This document shows positions 49,325-57,768 of a DNA stretch of 64,000 nucleotides, in pieces. The position numbers and the translations under genes were made by a program. Position 1 is the stretch's first letter, and every line of letters starts with the position of its first letter. The stretch covers positions 124,001 through 188,000 of the forward strand of contig MFPR01000017.1 of NCBI GenBank assembly GCA_001784175.1. The letters run 5' to 3'. The stretch comes from Candidatus Lindowbacteria bacterium RIFCSPLOWO2_12_FULL_62_27. GTDB taxonomy: Bacteria > Lindowbacteria > 2-12-FULL-62-27. The notes under the pieces were generated by a model. The model was not told the DNA's origin. It did not search any database and worked only from the letters and a program-made list of their open reading frames with translations.

Positions 49325-49705
49325 ATGGGGGCGCTTGACGTGACGGAACAATACGCCATTGTGGCGGTGTTTATCCTGATAGGGACGCTGATGGTCCTTG
49401 TGCCGCTGGTTCTCGGCCGGCTGGTGCGGCCGCACCATCCGTACGCGCAGAAGAATATGCCGTACGAGTGCGGGAAGGACCCGATGGGGGAGGCGCACAG
49501 CATGTTTGACATCCGGCTGTACGTGCTGATGCTGGCGTTTCTGATTTTCGACGTGGAGTTTGTGACGATCGTCCCGCCGATGCTGGTGCTGGGCAAGCTG
49601 GGACTGGTGGCGCTCTTGGAGGTGTTCGCCTTTGTCGGCGTTCTCCTTCTCGGTCTTGTATATCTGTGGCGGCACGGGCATCTGGAGTGGGTCAAAAACA
49701 TATGA
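49325..49705 (+). CDS. nuoA: NADH-quinone oxidoreductase subunit A
   Basis: 126 residues, three membrane segments. The conserved PYECGKDPMGEAHSMFDIRLY with FLIFDVEFV is diagnostic of NuoA/ND3, part of the quinone-binding membrane module of complex I. It opens the operon nuoABCDHIJKLMN. An upstream frame extension overlaps the promoter and was rejected. Confidence 0.93.
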   Translation: MGALDVTEQYAIVAVFILIGTLMVLVPLVLGRLVRPHHPYAQKNMPYECGKDPMGEAHSMFDIRLYVLMLAFLIFDVEFVTIVPPMLVLGKLGLVALLEVFAFVGVLLLGLVYLWRHGHLEWVKNI

Positions 49706-49740
49706 GATTTTGGATTTTAGATTTTGGATTTTGGATTGGA
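49706..49740 (+). repeat. ATTTTGG-type tandem repeat between nuoA and nuoB
   Basis: Imperfect repeats of about 7-8 bases (GATTTTG/GATTTTA units) fill the short nuoA-nuoB gap. The GGAG that serves as ribosome binding site for nuoB is at its end. Confidence 0.65.
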
Positions 49741-49750
49741 GAAAACATAT

Positions 49751-50407
49751 ATGGGGGTCCTTGAGTATAAATTCGAAGAGAACATCATACTGACCAAGGT
49801 TGACTGGTTGCTCAACTGGGCGCGCAAGTCGAGTCTCTGGCCGATGACGTTTGGCCTCGCGTGTTGCGCCATCGAGATGATGGCCACCGGCGCGAGCCGC
49901 TTTGACCTCGACCGGTTCGGCGCCGGCGCGTTTCGCGCGACGCCCCGCCAGTCCGACCTCATGATCGTCGCCGGCACCGTCACGCTCAAGATGGCGCCTT
50001 GCGTGCGGCGGCTCTACGACCAGATGCCGGAACCGCGCTACGTCATCGCGATGGGCGCCTGCACCATCGGCGGCGGGCCTTATGCGCTGCACGGGTACCA
50101 CGTGCTGAAAGGCGTGGACCTCATCGTGCCCGTGGACGTCTACGTTCCAGGCTGCCCGCCCCGGCCCGAGGCGCTGATCGACGGCCTGCGAAAGCTTCAG
50201 GAGAAAGTCCAGAAGCAGGGCCTCCTGGCGCGGCCCGCGAAACCCGCCGCAAATGCCGGAGACCATGTCCTCGAGTACAGCCGGATGGACGGCGTGCGCC
50301 GGAAATGGGAGGAGACACAGAAGCACGGGGGTCTCACCCCGCAGGACGAGGAGGCGGCGGTCGAGGAACAGAAGAAGAAGGATAAAGAGGCCGTCGCCAA
50401 AGTTTAA
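49751..50407 (+). CDS. nuoB: NADH-quinone oxidoreductase subunit B
   Basis: 218 residues from ATG 49751; an upstream in-frame TTG at 49724 lies in repeats. Ligands of the tetranuclear N2 cluster are in [19 protein letters not shown] and [12 protein letters not shown]. NuoB passes electrons to quinone. The C-terminal 60 residues are a charged extension ([16 protein letters not shown]) beyond the core length. Confidence 0.95.
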   Translation: MGVLEYKFEENIILTKVDWLLNWARKSSLWPMTFGLACCAIEMMATGASRFDLDRFGAGAFRATPRQSDLMIVAGTVTLKMAPCVRRLYDQMPEPRYVIAMGACTIGGGPYALHGYHVLKGVDLIVPVDVYVPGCPPRPEALIDGLRKLQEKVQKQGLLARPAKPAANAGDHVLEYSRMDGVRRKWEETQKHGGLTPQDEEAAVEEQKKKDKEAVAKV

Positions 50408-50411
50408 CGAT

Positions 50412-50945
50412 ATGCCTTCCGTACTCTCCGCCTCCGGCCAGACGGCCGCCGATCAGACGAAAGCCAGGTATGGAGACGCGGTCCTGGAAATCCAGAAGTG
50501 CGCGACCGACGTAATTCTGAAAGTCGCGCCGGGCGCATGGGCGGAAGTCCATGCGTTCCTGAAAGGCCAGGGCTTTGACCTCCTGGTTTCGATTTGCGCG
50601 GTGGACTGGCCGAAGGAAAACAAGATGTGGGTCGTTTCGCATCTCTACGACCCGGAGGGCAGGCGGCGGATTTCGGTGAAGACGGAGTCGCCCCGGGACG
50701 CGGCCCGCGTGGACAGCCTGACGCCACTTTGGGCGGCGGCCAACTGGCATGAGCGCGAATGTTTTGATCTTTCGGGTGTCGTCTTCACGGGACACCCGGA
50801 CCTCCGGCGGATTCTCTGCCCGGAGGATTGGGAGGGACACGCGCTCAGGAAGGATTACAAGGCCCCGGATTTTTATCACGGCATCGCGAACAACGTGAAC
50901 CTGATCGATCTCGACCACCGCCCGCCCATTCCGGAGATCGTGTGA
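50412..50945 (+). CDS. nuoC: NADH-quinone oxidoreductase subunit C
   Basis: 177 residues with the NuoC/30-kDa core (WPKENKMWVVSHLYDP, ANWHERECFDLSGVVFTGHPDLRRILCPEDWEG is the signature region). Separate from nuoD, unlike fused NuoCD. Its stop overlaps the nuoD ATG (TGATG). Confidence 0.95.
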   Translation: MPSVLSASGQTAADQTKARYGDAVLEIQKCATDVILKVAPGAWAEVHAFLKGQGFDLLVSICAVDWPKENKMWVVSHLYDPEGRRRISVKTESPRDAARVDSLTPLWAAANWHERECFDLSGVVFTGHPDLRRILCPEDWEGHALRKDYKAPDFYHGIANNVNLIDLDHRPPIPEIV

Positions 50946-52078
50946 TGGTTGCTGTTGAGAAGGACGTCCGCACCGACGAGCTGGTCATCAACATGGGCCC
51001 GCAGCATCCGTCGACCCATGGCGTTCTCAGGGTCGTGCTCAAGACCGACGGCGAGATGTGTCTGGACGCGCAGCCCGACATCGGGTATCTGCACCGGTGC
51101 GCTGAAAAAATCGCCGAAAATCTTCCCTACGGCCAGTTCGTTCCCTACACCGACCGGATGGACTACGTGTCCGGCATGGGCTGCAACATGGGCTACTGCA
51201 TGGCGGTGGAGCAGGTGGCGGGCATCCAGGTCCCGGAGCGGGGCGAGTGGCTGCGGGTCATCGTCACCGAACTCAACCGGATCGCGTCGCATCTTCTGGC
51301 GTTCGGCACCTACGGCCTGGACACAGGCGCGATCACGCCGTTTCTGTACGGATTCCGCGAGCGCGAGCTGGTGCTGGACCTGCTCGAGATGCTGTGCGGC
51401 GCGCGGTTGACGTACAGTTACATCCGGATCGGCGGCGTGGACGGGGACGTGCCGCCGGAGTTCATGGACAAATTGAAGGAGTTTCTGGATATCTTTCCGA
51501 AAAAAATCAGGGAATATAATAAATTGTTGACGTATAACCATATTTTCATGAAACGCACCGTTGGTGTCGGCGTGTTGCCGGCCGACGTCGCCATCGCCTA
51601 CGGCGTGACCGGCCCGTGCCTTCGCGGGTCAGGCGTGCGGCAGGACGTGCGGCGGGACGAGCCGTATTCGGTTTATCCGAAGCTCGAGTTCGACGTCCCG
51701 GTCGGCACCGACGAGCACGGGCCGATCGGCGACGCGTGGAACCGGTATTACATCCGGATCCGGGAGCTGGAGGAGAGCGCGAAGATTCTGAGGCAATGTG
51801 TGAAGATGATCTCGCCCGGGCCTGTCCTCGCGGAGAAGGTCGGCCGGGTGAAACCGCCGGCCGGGGCCGAGGCCTACACGCGGTCGGAAAACGCGCGCGG
51901 GGAACTCGGCTTTTACATCGTGAGCGACGGCACGATGACGCCGGCGCGGGTGAAGGTCCGCGCGCCGAGTTTTTCGAACATCAGCGTCTTGCCGGCGATC
52001 GTGCGGGGCCAGATGTTGGCGGACGTGGTGGCGATCATCGGAAGCTTGGACATCGTGCTTGGGGAGATTGATCGATGA
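50945..52078 (+). CDS. nuoD: NADH-quinone oxidoreductase subunit D
   Basis: 377 residues. The 49-kDa subunit core has MGPQHPSTHGVLRVVLK near the N-terminus, RCAEKIAENLPYGQFVPYTDRMDYV and GKVKPPAGA-type loops, matching NuoD. It forms the quinone pocket with NuoB. The start overlaps nuoC (TGATG) and its stop overlaps nuoH (ATGA). Confidence 0.95.
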   Translation: MVAVEKDVRTDELVINMGPQHPSTHGVLRVVLKTDGEMCLDAQPDIGYLHRCAEKIAENLPYGQFVPYTDRMDYVSGMGCNMGYCMAVEQVAGIQVPERGEWLRVIVTELNRIASHLLAFGTYGLDTGAITPFLYGFRERELVLDLLEMLCGARLTYSYIRIGGVDGDVPPEFMDKLKEFLDIFPKKIREYNKLLTYNHIFMKRTVGVGVLPADVAIAYGVTGPCLRGSGVRQDVRRDEPYSVYPKLEFDVPVGTDEHGPIGDAWNRYYIRIRELEESAKILRQCVKMISPGPVLAEKVGRVKPPAGAEAYTRSENARGELGFYIVSDGTMTPARVKVRAPSFSNISVLPAIVRGQMLADVVAIIGSLDIVLGEIDR

Positions 52079-53118
52079 GCGAGCTGGCCGCGGTTCTGCC
52101 GGGTGTGTTGGAGAAGGCCGGCTGGTCCGTGCCCGGCGGGCTGGTGCCGGTCCTGGCCATGTTCATCTGCGCGTCCATCGTGGCCGCCGCGATGGGCCTT
52201 TCGGCGGCGGTCCTCGTGTGGGCGGAACGCAAGCTGGCCGGGCATTTCCAGTGCCGGCTGGGTCCGGTGTACGTGGGCGGGAAATTCGGCTGGCTGCAGT
52301 CGATCGCCGACGGGATCAAGCTCTTGCTCAAGGAGGACATCATCCCGGCCGACGCGGACCGGCCGCTCTTTCGGCTGGCGCCGTACTTGGTGGTGCTGGG
52401 CGTGTTTCTGGCGTTCATCGCGTTCCCGGTCTCGGAGAAGTTGATGGTGGCGGACCTGAACATCGGAATATTTTTCATCCTGGCGGTGTTGACGCTCGAA
52501 GTCTTCGGCGTGATCCTGGCGGGCTGGGCGTCGAACAACAAGTGGGCGCTTTTGGGCGCGATGCGGGCCGCTGCGCAGATGGTCTCCTACGAAATCCCGA
52601 TGGGACTGGCGATTTTGCCGGTGGTGGTCGAAGCGCAGAGCCTGTCGCTGAAATCGATCGTGGCGGCGCAGTCGGGCGGGATGTTGCGCTGGTACGTGTT
52701 TCAGCCGCCGTTTTTCATGGGCGTGAGTTTCCTGATTTTTTTCCTTGCAGGGTTGGCGAGCCTGAAGCGCGCGCCGTTTGATCTGCCGGAGGCCGAGTCG
52801 GAGTTGACGGCGGGGTTTCACACCGAATATTCAGGCATGCGATTTTCGTTCTTTTTCATGGCCGAGTACGCCGGGATGATTCTGGTGTCGGGCCTGGCGG
52901 CGGCGCTGTATCTGGGCGGCTGGCACGGAATTTTGCCGGGCCAGTCGGGTGCGATGTGGTTCCTCCTGAAAACGGCCTTTCTCGTGTTCGTCATGATCTG
53001 GCTGCGCTGGACGCTGCCGCGCCTGCGGATCGACCAGGTCGTCTACGTGGGCTGGAAGGTTCTCACGCCGTTTGTTCTCGCGTGCGTCCTCGGCCAGGCG
53101 CTGATGGCGTACAAATAA
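52075..53118 (+). CDS. nuoH: NADH-quinone oxidoreductase subunit H
   Basis: 347 residues, eight hydrophobic segments. WAERKLAGHFQCRLGPVYVG and GIKLLLKEDIIP correspond to the conserved loop contacting the quinone tunnel in NuoH/ND1, with DLPEAESELTAGFHTEYSGM as the second signature. Links the peripheral arm to the proton-pumping arm. Confidence 0.94.
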   Translation: MSELAAVLPGVLEKAGWSVPGGLVPVLAMFICASIVAAAMGLSAAVLVWAERKLAGHFQCRLGPVYVGGKFGWLQSIADGIKLLLKEDIIPADADRPLFRLAPYLVVLGVFLAFIAFPVSEKLMVADLNIGIFFILAVLTLEVFGVILAGWASNNKWALLGAMRAAAQMVSYEIPMGLAILPVVVEAQSLSLKSIVAAQSGGMLRWYVFQPPFFMGVSFLIFFLAGLASLKRAPFDLPEAESELTAGFHTEYSGMRFSFFFMAEYAGMILVSGLAAALYLGGWHGILPGQSGAMWFLLKTAFLVFVMIWLRWTLPRLRIDQVVYVGWKVLTPFVLACVLGQALMAYK

Positions 53119-53134
53119 ATATGGAGAAGCGGCG

Positions 53135-53593
53135 ATGACGGCGGTCAGGACATATTTTTCCGACGTGTTCATGGGTCTGTGGACGGCGCTGGTCGGGATG
53201 TCGATCACGCTGAGGTATCTTTTTTCCAAGCCGGTGACGGAGATGTATCCGGACGTGAAGCCCCGGACGCCGACGCGGTACCGCGGGATACACGTGTTCG
53301 AGGAGGAGAAGTGCATCGGCTGTTACGTCTGCGCGAAGGCCTGTCCGGTCGACTGCATCGAGATCGGGGTGGTGCGGAAGGGCAAGGAGATCAAGATCAC
53401 GAAATTCGACATCGATTATCAGAAATGCATGTTCTGCGATCTCTGCTGTGAACCCTGCCCGGCCCACTGCATTCACATGGGTCCCGAATTCGAAAAGGCG
53501 TCGTTCACGCGCAAGGGCACGATCCTCCAGTTCGCGACCCCGAAGACATTGACGGAGGAAGAGAAGAAGGTCGAGAAGGTGGCCCGGAAATAG
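53135..53593 (+). CDS. nuoI: NADH-quinone oxidoreductase subunit I
   Basis: 152 residues, ribosome binding site GGAGAA. Two [4Fe-4S] motifs, CIGCYVCAKACPVDC and CMFCDLCCEPCPAHC, match NuoI clusters N6a and N6b. The N-terminal helix (about 8-30) anchors it to the membrane. It passes electrons to NuoB. Confidence 0.95.
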   Translation: MTAVRTYFSDVFMGLWTALVGMSITLRYLFSKPVTEMYPDVKPRTPTRYRGIHVFEEEKCIGCYVCAKACPVDCIEIGVVRKGKEIKITKFDIDYQKCMFCDLCCEPCPAHCIHMGPEFEKASFTRKGTILQFATPKTLTEEEKKVEKVARK

Positions 53594-53594
53594 A

Positions 53595-54104
53595 ATGAGC
53601 GCTGAGAAGGTTGCGTTTTTCATATTGTCCGGCCTGACGCTCGGCGGCGGGCTGGCGATCCTGTTTTCCGTGCGGCTCATGCGCGCGGTCGTGTATCTGC
53701 TCGTGTCGCTCTTCGGCGTGGCCGGCTTGTACATCCTGCTGAACGCGGAGTTTCTGGCGGCGCTGCAGGTGTTGATCTACATCGGCGGAATCACCATCCT
53801 CATGGTGTTCGGCCTGATGCTCACCGGGCCGGGCCAGTTCGTGAACCCGGCCGAGAGCCGTTTGAAGGCCGTCGCCGCGGGCGTGTCGAGCCTGACGACC
53901 GCGATCGTGCTGCTCTTGATCGTCAAGAAGACGAAGTGGCCTGCGGGGACGCAGGCGCTTGCCGGTGACACCACGGCCGAGATCGGCCGGCTTCTTCTGA
54001 CCGACCACGTCTTCGCCTTCGAGATCGCCTCCGTGCTGCTTTTGGTGGTCCTGGTCGGCGTCGCGCTCTTTGTGCGTCTGGCCAGGGACGGCGGCAAACC
54101 ATGA
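53595..54104 (+). CDS. nuoJ: NADH-quinone oxidoreductase subunit J
   Basis: 169 residues with five membrane segments; VRLMRAVVYLLVSLFGVAGLY and ALQVLIYIGGITILMVFGLML are NuoJ/ND6 signatures. Overlaps nuoK (ATGA). Confidence 0.92.
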   Translation: MSAEKVAFFILSGLTLGGGLAILFSVRLMRAVVYLLVSLFGVAGLYILLNAEFLAALQVLIYIGGITILMVFGLMLTGPGQFVNPAESRLKAVAAGVSSLTTAIVLLLIVKKTKWPAGTQALAGDTTAEIGRLLLTDHVFAFEIASVLLLVVLVGVALFVRLARDGGKP

Positions 54105-54403
54105 TCACGCTTCAGGAGTATCTCTCGGTGGGCGCGCTGCTCTTTACGGTGGGGCTTCTGATTGTCCTGTTCCGGCAGAACGCGATTTCGATTCTGATGG
54201 GGATTGAACTCATGCTGAACGCGGCCAACATCAACTTCGTCGCGTTCTCAAACGCGCTCGGCGGGTTGACCGGCCAGGTGCTTGCGATTTTCGTGGTCGT
54301 GGCGGCGGCGGCGGAAGCGGCGGTGGCGATCGCGATCATCGTGCTTCTGTATCAAAACCTGGGCACCGTCGACGTCGAAAAGGCGAGGAACCTGAATGGC
54401 TGA
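54101..54403 (+). CDS. nuoK: NADH-quinone oxidoreductase subunit K
   Basis: 100 residues with three membrane segments. GIELMLNAANINFVAF holds the buried glutamate of NuoK/ND4L, needed for proton translocation. The next ATG lies inside its last eight bases. Confidence 0.94.
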   Translation: MITLQEYLSVGALLFTVGLLIVLFRQNAISILMGIELMLNAANINFVAFSNALGGLTGQVLAIFVVVAAAAEAAVAIAIIVLLYQNLGTVDVEKARNLNG

Positions 54404-56273
54404 GCTGTACGGGCCGTTGGGCCTGTCGTGCCTTTTGCACGGGATATTCTTTCCATATTTTATCGCCTTCGGCGTCATCATCCTGTTTTTGCGCCGCTGG
54501 GAGAAGGCGGCGATGGCCGTGTCGATCCTGGCGTCGTCGACGGTTCTCGCGTCCACCCTGATGCTTTTTGCGCGCCACCAGGGTCTGGCCGCCGGCCATG
54601 AGGGGGTTCTGCCGGCGGCGACCTACACACTGAGCTGGCTGTCCACGGACTCGGCGGCGTTTCAGTTCGGGTACATTCTGGATCCGCTGTCGGTGTTGAT
54701 GCTGATCGTCGTCGAAGTGGTGAGTTTTCTGGTGCAGGTTTATTCGATCGGCTACATGCACGGCGACCCGGGCCGCGCGCGGTTTTACGCGTATCTGTCG
54801 CTGTTCTCCGGCTCGATGACGGGCCTGGTCGTGTCGCCGAATCTTCTGCAGACCTACATTTTCTGGGAGCTGGTGGGGCTGTGTTCGTACTTGTTGATCG
54901 GTTTCTGGTGGCACAAGCCGGAGGCGGCGGCCGCCGCGAAGAAGGCCTTCGTGATGACGCGGTTCGGGGATTTGGGGCTGTTCATCGGGCTGCTCATGCT
55001 GCTCCACGCGAAGGGCAACGCGGCGTTCACCGATTTCGGAACGCTGGGACTGCCGGCCGGTCTCGCCACGTGCATTTCGCTCCTGATTTTTTGCGGCGTG
55101 ATCGGCAAAAGTTCGCAGTTCCCCCTGCACGTGTGGCTGCCGGACGCGATGGAGGGGCCGACGCCGGTGTCGGCCCTGATCCACGCGGCGACGATGGTGG
55201 TCGCCGGCGTGTATCTTCTGTCGCGCTCGGCGCCGCTGTTTCTGGCGTCCGAAACGGCGATGCTCGTGGTGCTCTCCTTCGGCGTCGTCACCGCCTTTGT
55301 GGCCGCGACCATGGCGTGCGTCCAGCGGGACATCAAGAAAGTGTGGGCCTACTCGACCGTGTCGCAGCTCGGATACATGGTGCTGGCCTTCGGCGCAGGC
55401 AGTTCGCAGGCGAGCATGTTTCATCTGTTCACGCACGCTTTTTACAAGGCGCTGCTTTTTCTGGGCGCCGGCAGTTTCATCCATCACGCCGGCTCCAACG
55501 ATCTCTTCGAGATCGCGCGCAAGGGCGGGCGCGGCATGCGGATCACGTTCTGGACGACGGTGATCGGCGCGCTGGCGCTGGCGGGCCTGCCGCCGTTTTC
55601 TGGATTTTTCAGCAAGGACGCGATCCTGGTGGCGGTGAAGGAGAATTGCCATCCGCTGTGGTACATCAGCGTGATGTTTGTCGGGTTTCTGACCGCGTAT
55701 TATTCGTTCCGGGTCGTGTTCATCCTTTTTCGAAAACAGGAGGCTGGTCCCGGAGTCGCGCACGGGCACGGCGGCCACGACTCGCCGTTGGTCATGACCG
55801 GCCCCTTGATGGTGCTTGCGCTGGCGACGATCTGCGTGGGCGCCTGGGAGGGGGGCTTCGGCCATTATCTGTCAGGCGCGCCGCATGGCGCTCTGCATTG
55901 GGACGTCGCGATCCCGGCGACGTTTCTTGCGCTGCTTGGCATAGTTCTGGCCGGCGCGTCGTTCGGCTCAGGCGGGCGGGAGGAGGGCGTATTGGACCGG
56001 CTGCCGGTCATGGAGATACCGCGGCGGAAATACTATCTGGATGATTTCTATTACTGGGTCACGCAGAAAATCGTGCTCGGATTTTCCTTCCTCTGCGCCT
56101 ACGTCGACCGGCACTTCGTGGACGGCGCGGTGAACGGCGTGGCCGACACCGTGCGCTGGATGGGCAGCCAGTGGTCGAAGATGCAGACCGGTCAGGTGCA
56201 GCAGTACCTGAACGTGTTGATCCTGATTTTTTCCATATTGGGCTTCGGCGTGTATCTGACGGTGAAATTCTGA
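54396..56273 (+). CDS. nuoL: NADH-quinone oxidoreductase subunit L
   Basis: 625 residues, antiporter-like (about 14-16 membrane segments). MHGDPGRARFYAYLSLFSGSM, WELVGLCSYLLIGFWW, SSQFPLHVWLPDAMEGPTPV and STVSQLGYMVLAFG are NuoL/ND5 motifs. It has the C-terminal lateral helix region. Overlaps nuoK by eight bases and shares TGATG with nuoM. Confidence 0.95.
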   Translation: MAELYGPLGLSCLLHGIFFPYFIAFGVIILFLRRWEKAAMAVSILASSTVLASTLMLFARHQGLAAGHEGVLPAATYTLSWLSTDSAAFQFGYILDPLSVLMLIVVEVVSFLVQVYSIGYMHGDPGRARFYAYLSLFSGSMTGLVVSPNLLQTYIFWELVGLCSYLLIGFWWHKPEAAAAAKKAFVMTRFGDLGLFIGLLMLLHAKGNAAFTDFGTLGLPAGLATCISLLIFCGVIGKSSQFPLHVWLPDAMEGPTPVSALIHAATMVVAGVYLLSRSAPLFLASETAMLVVLSFGVVTAFVAATMACVQRDIKKVWAYSTVSQLGYMVLAFGAGSSQASMFHLFTHAFYKALLFLGAGSFIHHAGSNDLFEIARKGGRGMRITFWTTVIGALALAGLPPFSGFFSKDAILVAVKENCHPLWYISVMFVGFLTAYYSFRVVFILFRKQEAGPGVAHGHGGHDSPLVMTGPLMVLALATICVGAWEGGFGHYLSGAPHGALHWDVAIPATFLALLGIVLAGASFGSGGREEGVLDRLPVMEIPRRKYYLDDFYYWVTQKIVLGFSFLCAYVDRHFVDGAVNGVADTVRWMGSQWSKMQTGQVQQYLNVLILIFSILGFGVYLTVKF

Positions 56274-57754
56274 TGGAGCACGGATTCGGCATTCTGACGT
56301 CGATGTGGGTGACGCCGATGATCGGCGTCCTCATTTTGATTTTCCTGCCATCGCGGTACGAGACCGGCGTGCGCCTGGTGTCGCTGCTCGCGGCCGCGAT
56401 CACGCTTGTGTCGTCGATTTACCTGTACATTCAATTTGACCCGCGCGGCGGATTTCAGTTCGAGGAGAACATGCTCTGGATCGACTATTTCGGCGTCCGC
56501 TATCACCACGGGGCCGATGGCCTGTCAGTGCCGTTGCTCCTCCTGACGTCGATCGTCATTTTCTGCGGGATTCTGTCATCGTGGGACGGGATCAAGCACC
56601 GGGTAAAGGAATTTCACATTCTCATGCTGCTGCTCGTGTCCGGCGTGTTCGGCGTATTCATCTCTCTGGACGCCGTGTTCTTTTTCATTTTCTACGAGAT
56701 CGCCGTTCTGCCGATGTATCTGCTGATCATTGTGTGGGGCTCCACGCGCAAGGAGTATTCCGGGATGAAACTGACGCTGTATCTTCTGTTCGGGTCGGTC
56801 TTCGTGCTCATCGGTCTGATCGCGGTCTACGTCCACACGGGCATGAAGACGACGGACCTGCTCGAGTTCAAGGCGCTTCTTGCGGCGAACCCGCCTTCGG
56901 ACCTTTTTGTGCGCACGATTTTTCCTATGATGTTCCTGGGATTCGGGATGCTGGCCGCGATCTGGCCCTTCCACACGTGGTCCCCGGACGGCCACGTCGC
57001 CGCGCCGACGGCGGCGTCGATGCTGCATGCCGGGGTCCTCATGAAACTCGGCGCGTTCGGCATCCTGCGTGTCGCCGTGTATCTTTTGCCGGAGGGTCTT
57101 CGATACTGGGCCGACATGATCGTGGCGCTGTCGCTGGTGAACATCATCTACGGCGCGTTCGTGGCGATGCACCAGACGGACCTCAAGTTCGTGATCGGAT
57201 ACTCGTCGGTGTCCCACATGGGGATCGTGATGTTCGGGATCGGGATGCTGAACTACGAAGGATTCGCCGGCGCGGCCTTCCAGATGTTCGCGCACGGCGT
57301 GATGACCGCGCTCTTTTTTGCCTGCGTCGGCGCGATCTACGACCGCGCGCACACGCGGCAGATTCACGCTTTCGGCGGGATCTACCGGCGGATGCCGATC
57401 GTCTGCGGCGCCTTTCTGTGCGGGGGCCTGGCGGGTCTGGGCCTGCCGGGCTTTGCGGGATTCGTCGCGGAGTTTCTGGTGTTCTGGGGCGCGTTCAAGG
57501 CGCATCCGGTGATCGCGTCGATCGCGGTGGTGGGCTTGGTGTTGACGGCGTTTTACGTGTTGCGCGTATTTCAGCGCGCGTTTTTCGGCGAGCCGAATCC
57601 GAAATGGGATGGTCTGACGGACTCGTCGGCGATTCAAAACACCGCCTACGCGATCCTGATCGGCACGATGCTGGTCTTCGGAATCTGGCCGCGCCTGTTT
57701 TTGGACATCGCGCAGGCTGACCTGAACCTGCTTCTTTCCGAGGTGCTCCGCTGA
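56273..57754 (+). CDS. nuoM: NADH-quinone oxidoreductase subunit M
   Basis: 493 residues. HHGADGLSVPLLLLTS, FFIFYEIAVLPMYLLIIVWG, WSPDGHVAAPTAASMLHAGV and SSVSHMGIVMFG are NuoM/ND4 signatures of the proton-pumping antiporter-like subunits. Starts at ATG 56273. Confidence 0.95.
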   Translation: MEHGFGILTSMWVTPMIGVLILIFLPSRYETGVRLVSLLAAAITLVSSIYLYIQFDPRGGFQFEENMLWIDYFGVRYHHGADGLSVPLLLLTSIVIFCGILSSWDGIKHRVKEFHILMLLLVSGVFGVFISLDAVFFFIFYEIAVLPMYLLIIVWGSTRKEYSGMKLTLYLLFGSVFVLIGLIAVYVHTGMKTTDLLEFKALLAANPPSDLFVRTIFPMMFLGFGMLAAIWPFHTWSPDGHVAAPTAASMLHAGVLMKLGAFGILRVAVYLLPEGLRYWADMIVALSLVNIIYGAFVAMHQTDLKFVIGYSSVSHMGIVMFGIGMLNYEGFAGAAFQMFAHGVMTALFFACVGAIYDRAHTRQIHAFGGIYRRMPIVCGAFLCGGLAGLGLPGFAGFVAEFLVFWGAFKAHPVIASIAVVGLVLTAFYVLRVFQRAFFGEPNPKWDGLTDSSAIQNTAYAILIGTMLVFGIWPRLFLDIAQADLNLLLSEVLR

Positions 57755-57768
57755 TCTCGTGGTCGCGC

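Noticed and set aside
54336-55865. A 509-codon minus-strand frame opposite nuoL
   Set aside because: Antisense composition (His/Arg/Gln-rich), no motifs.
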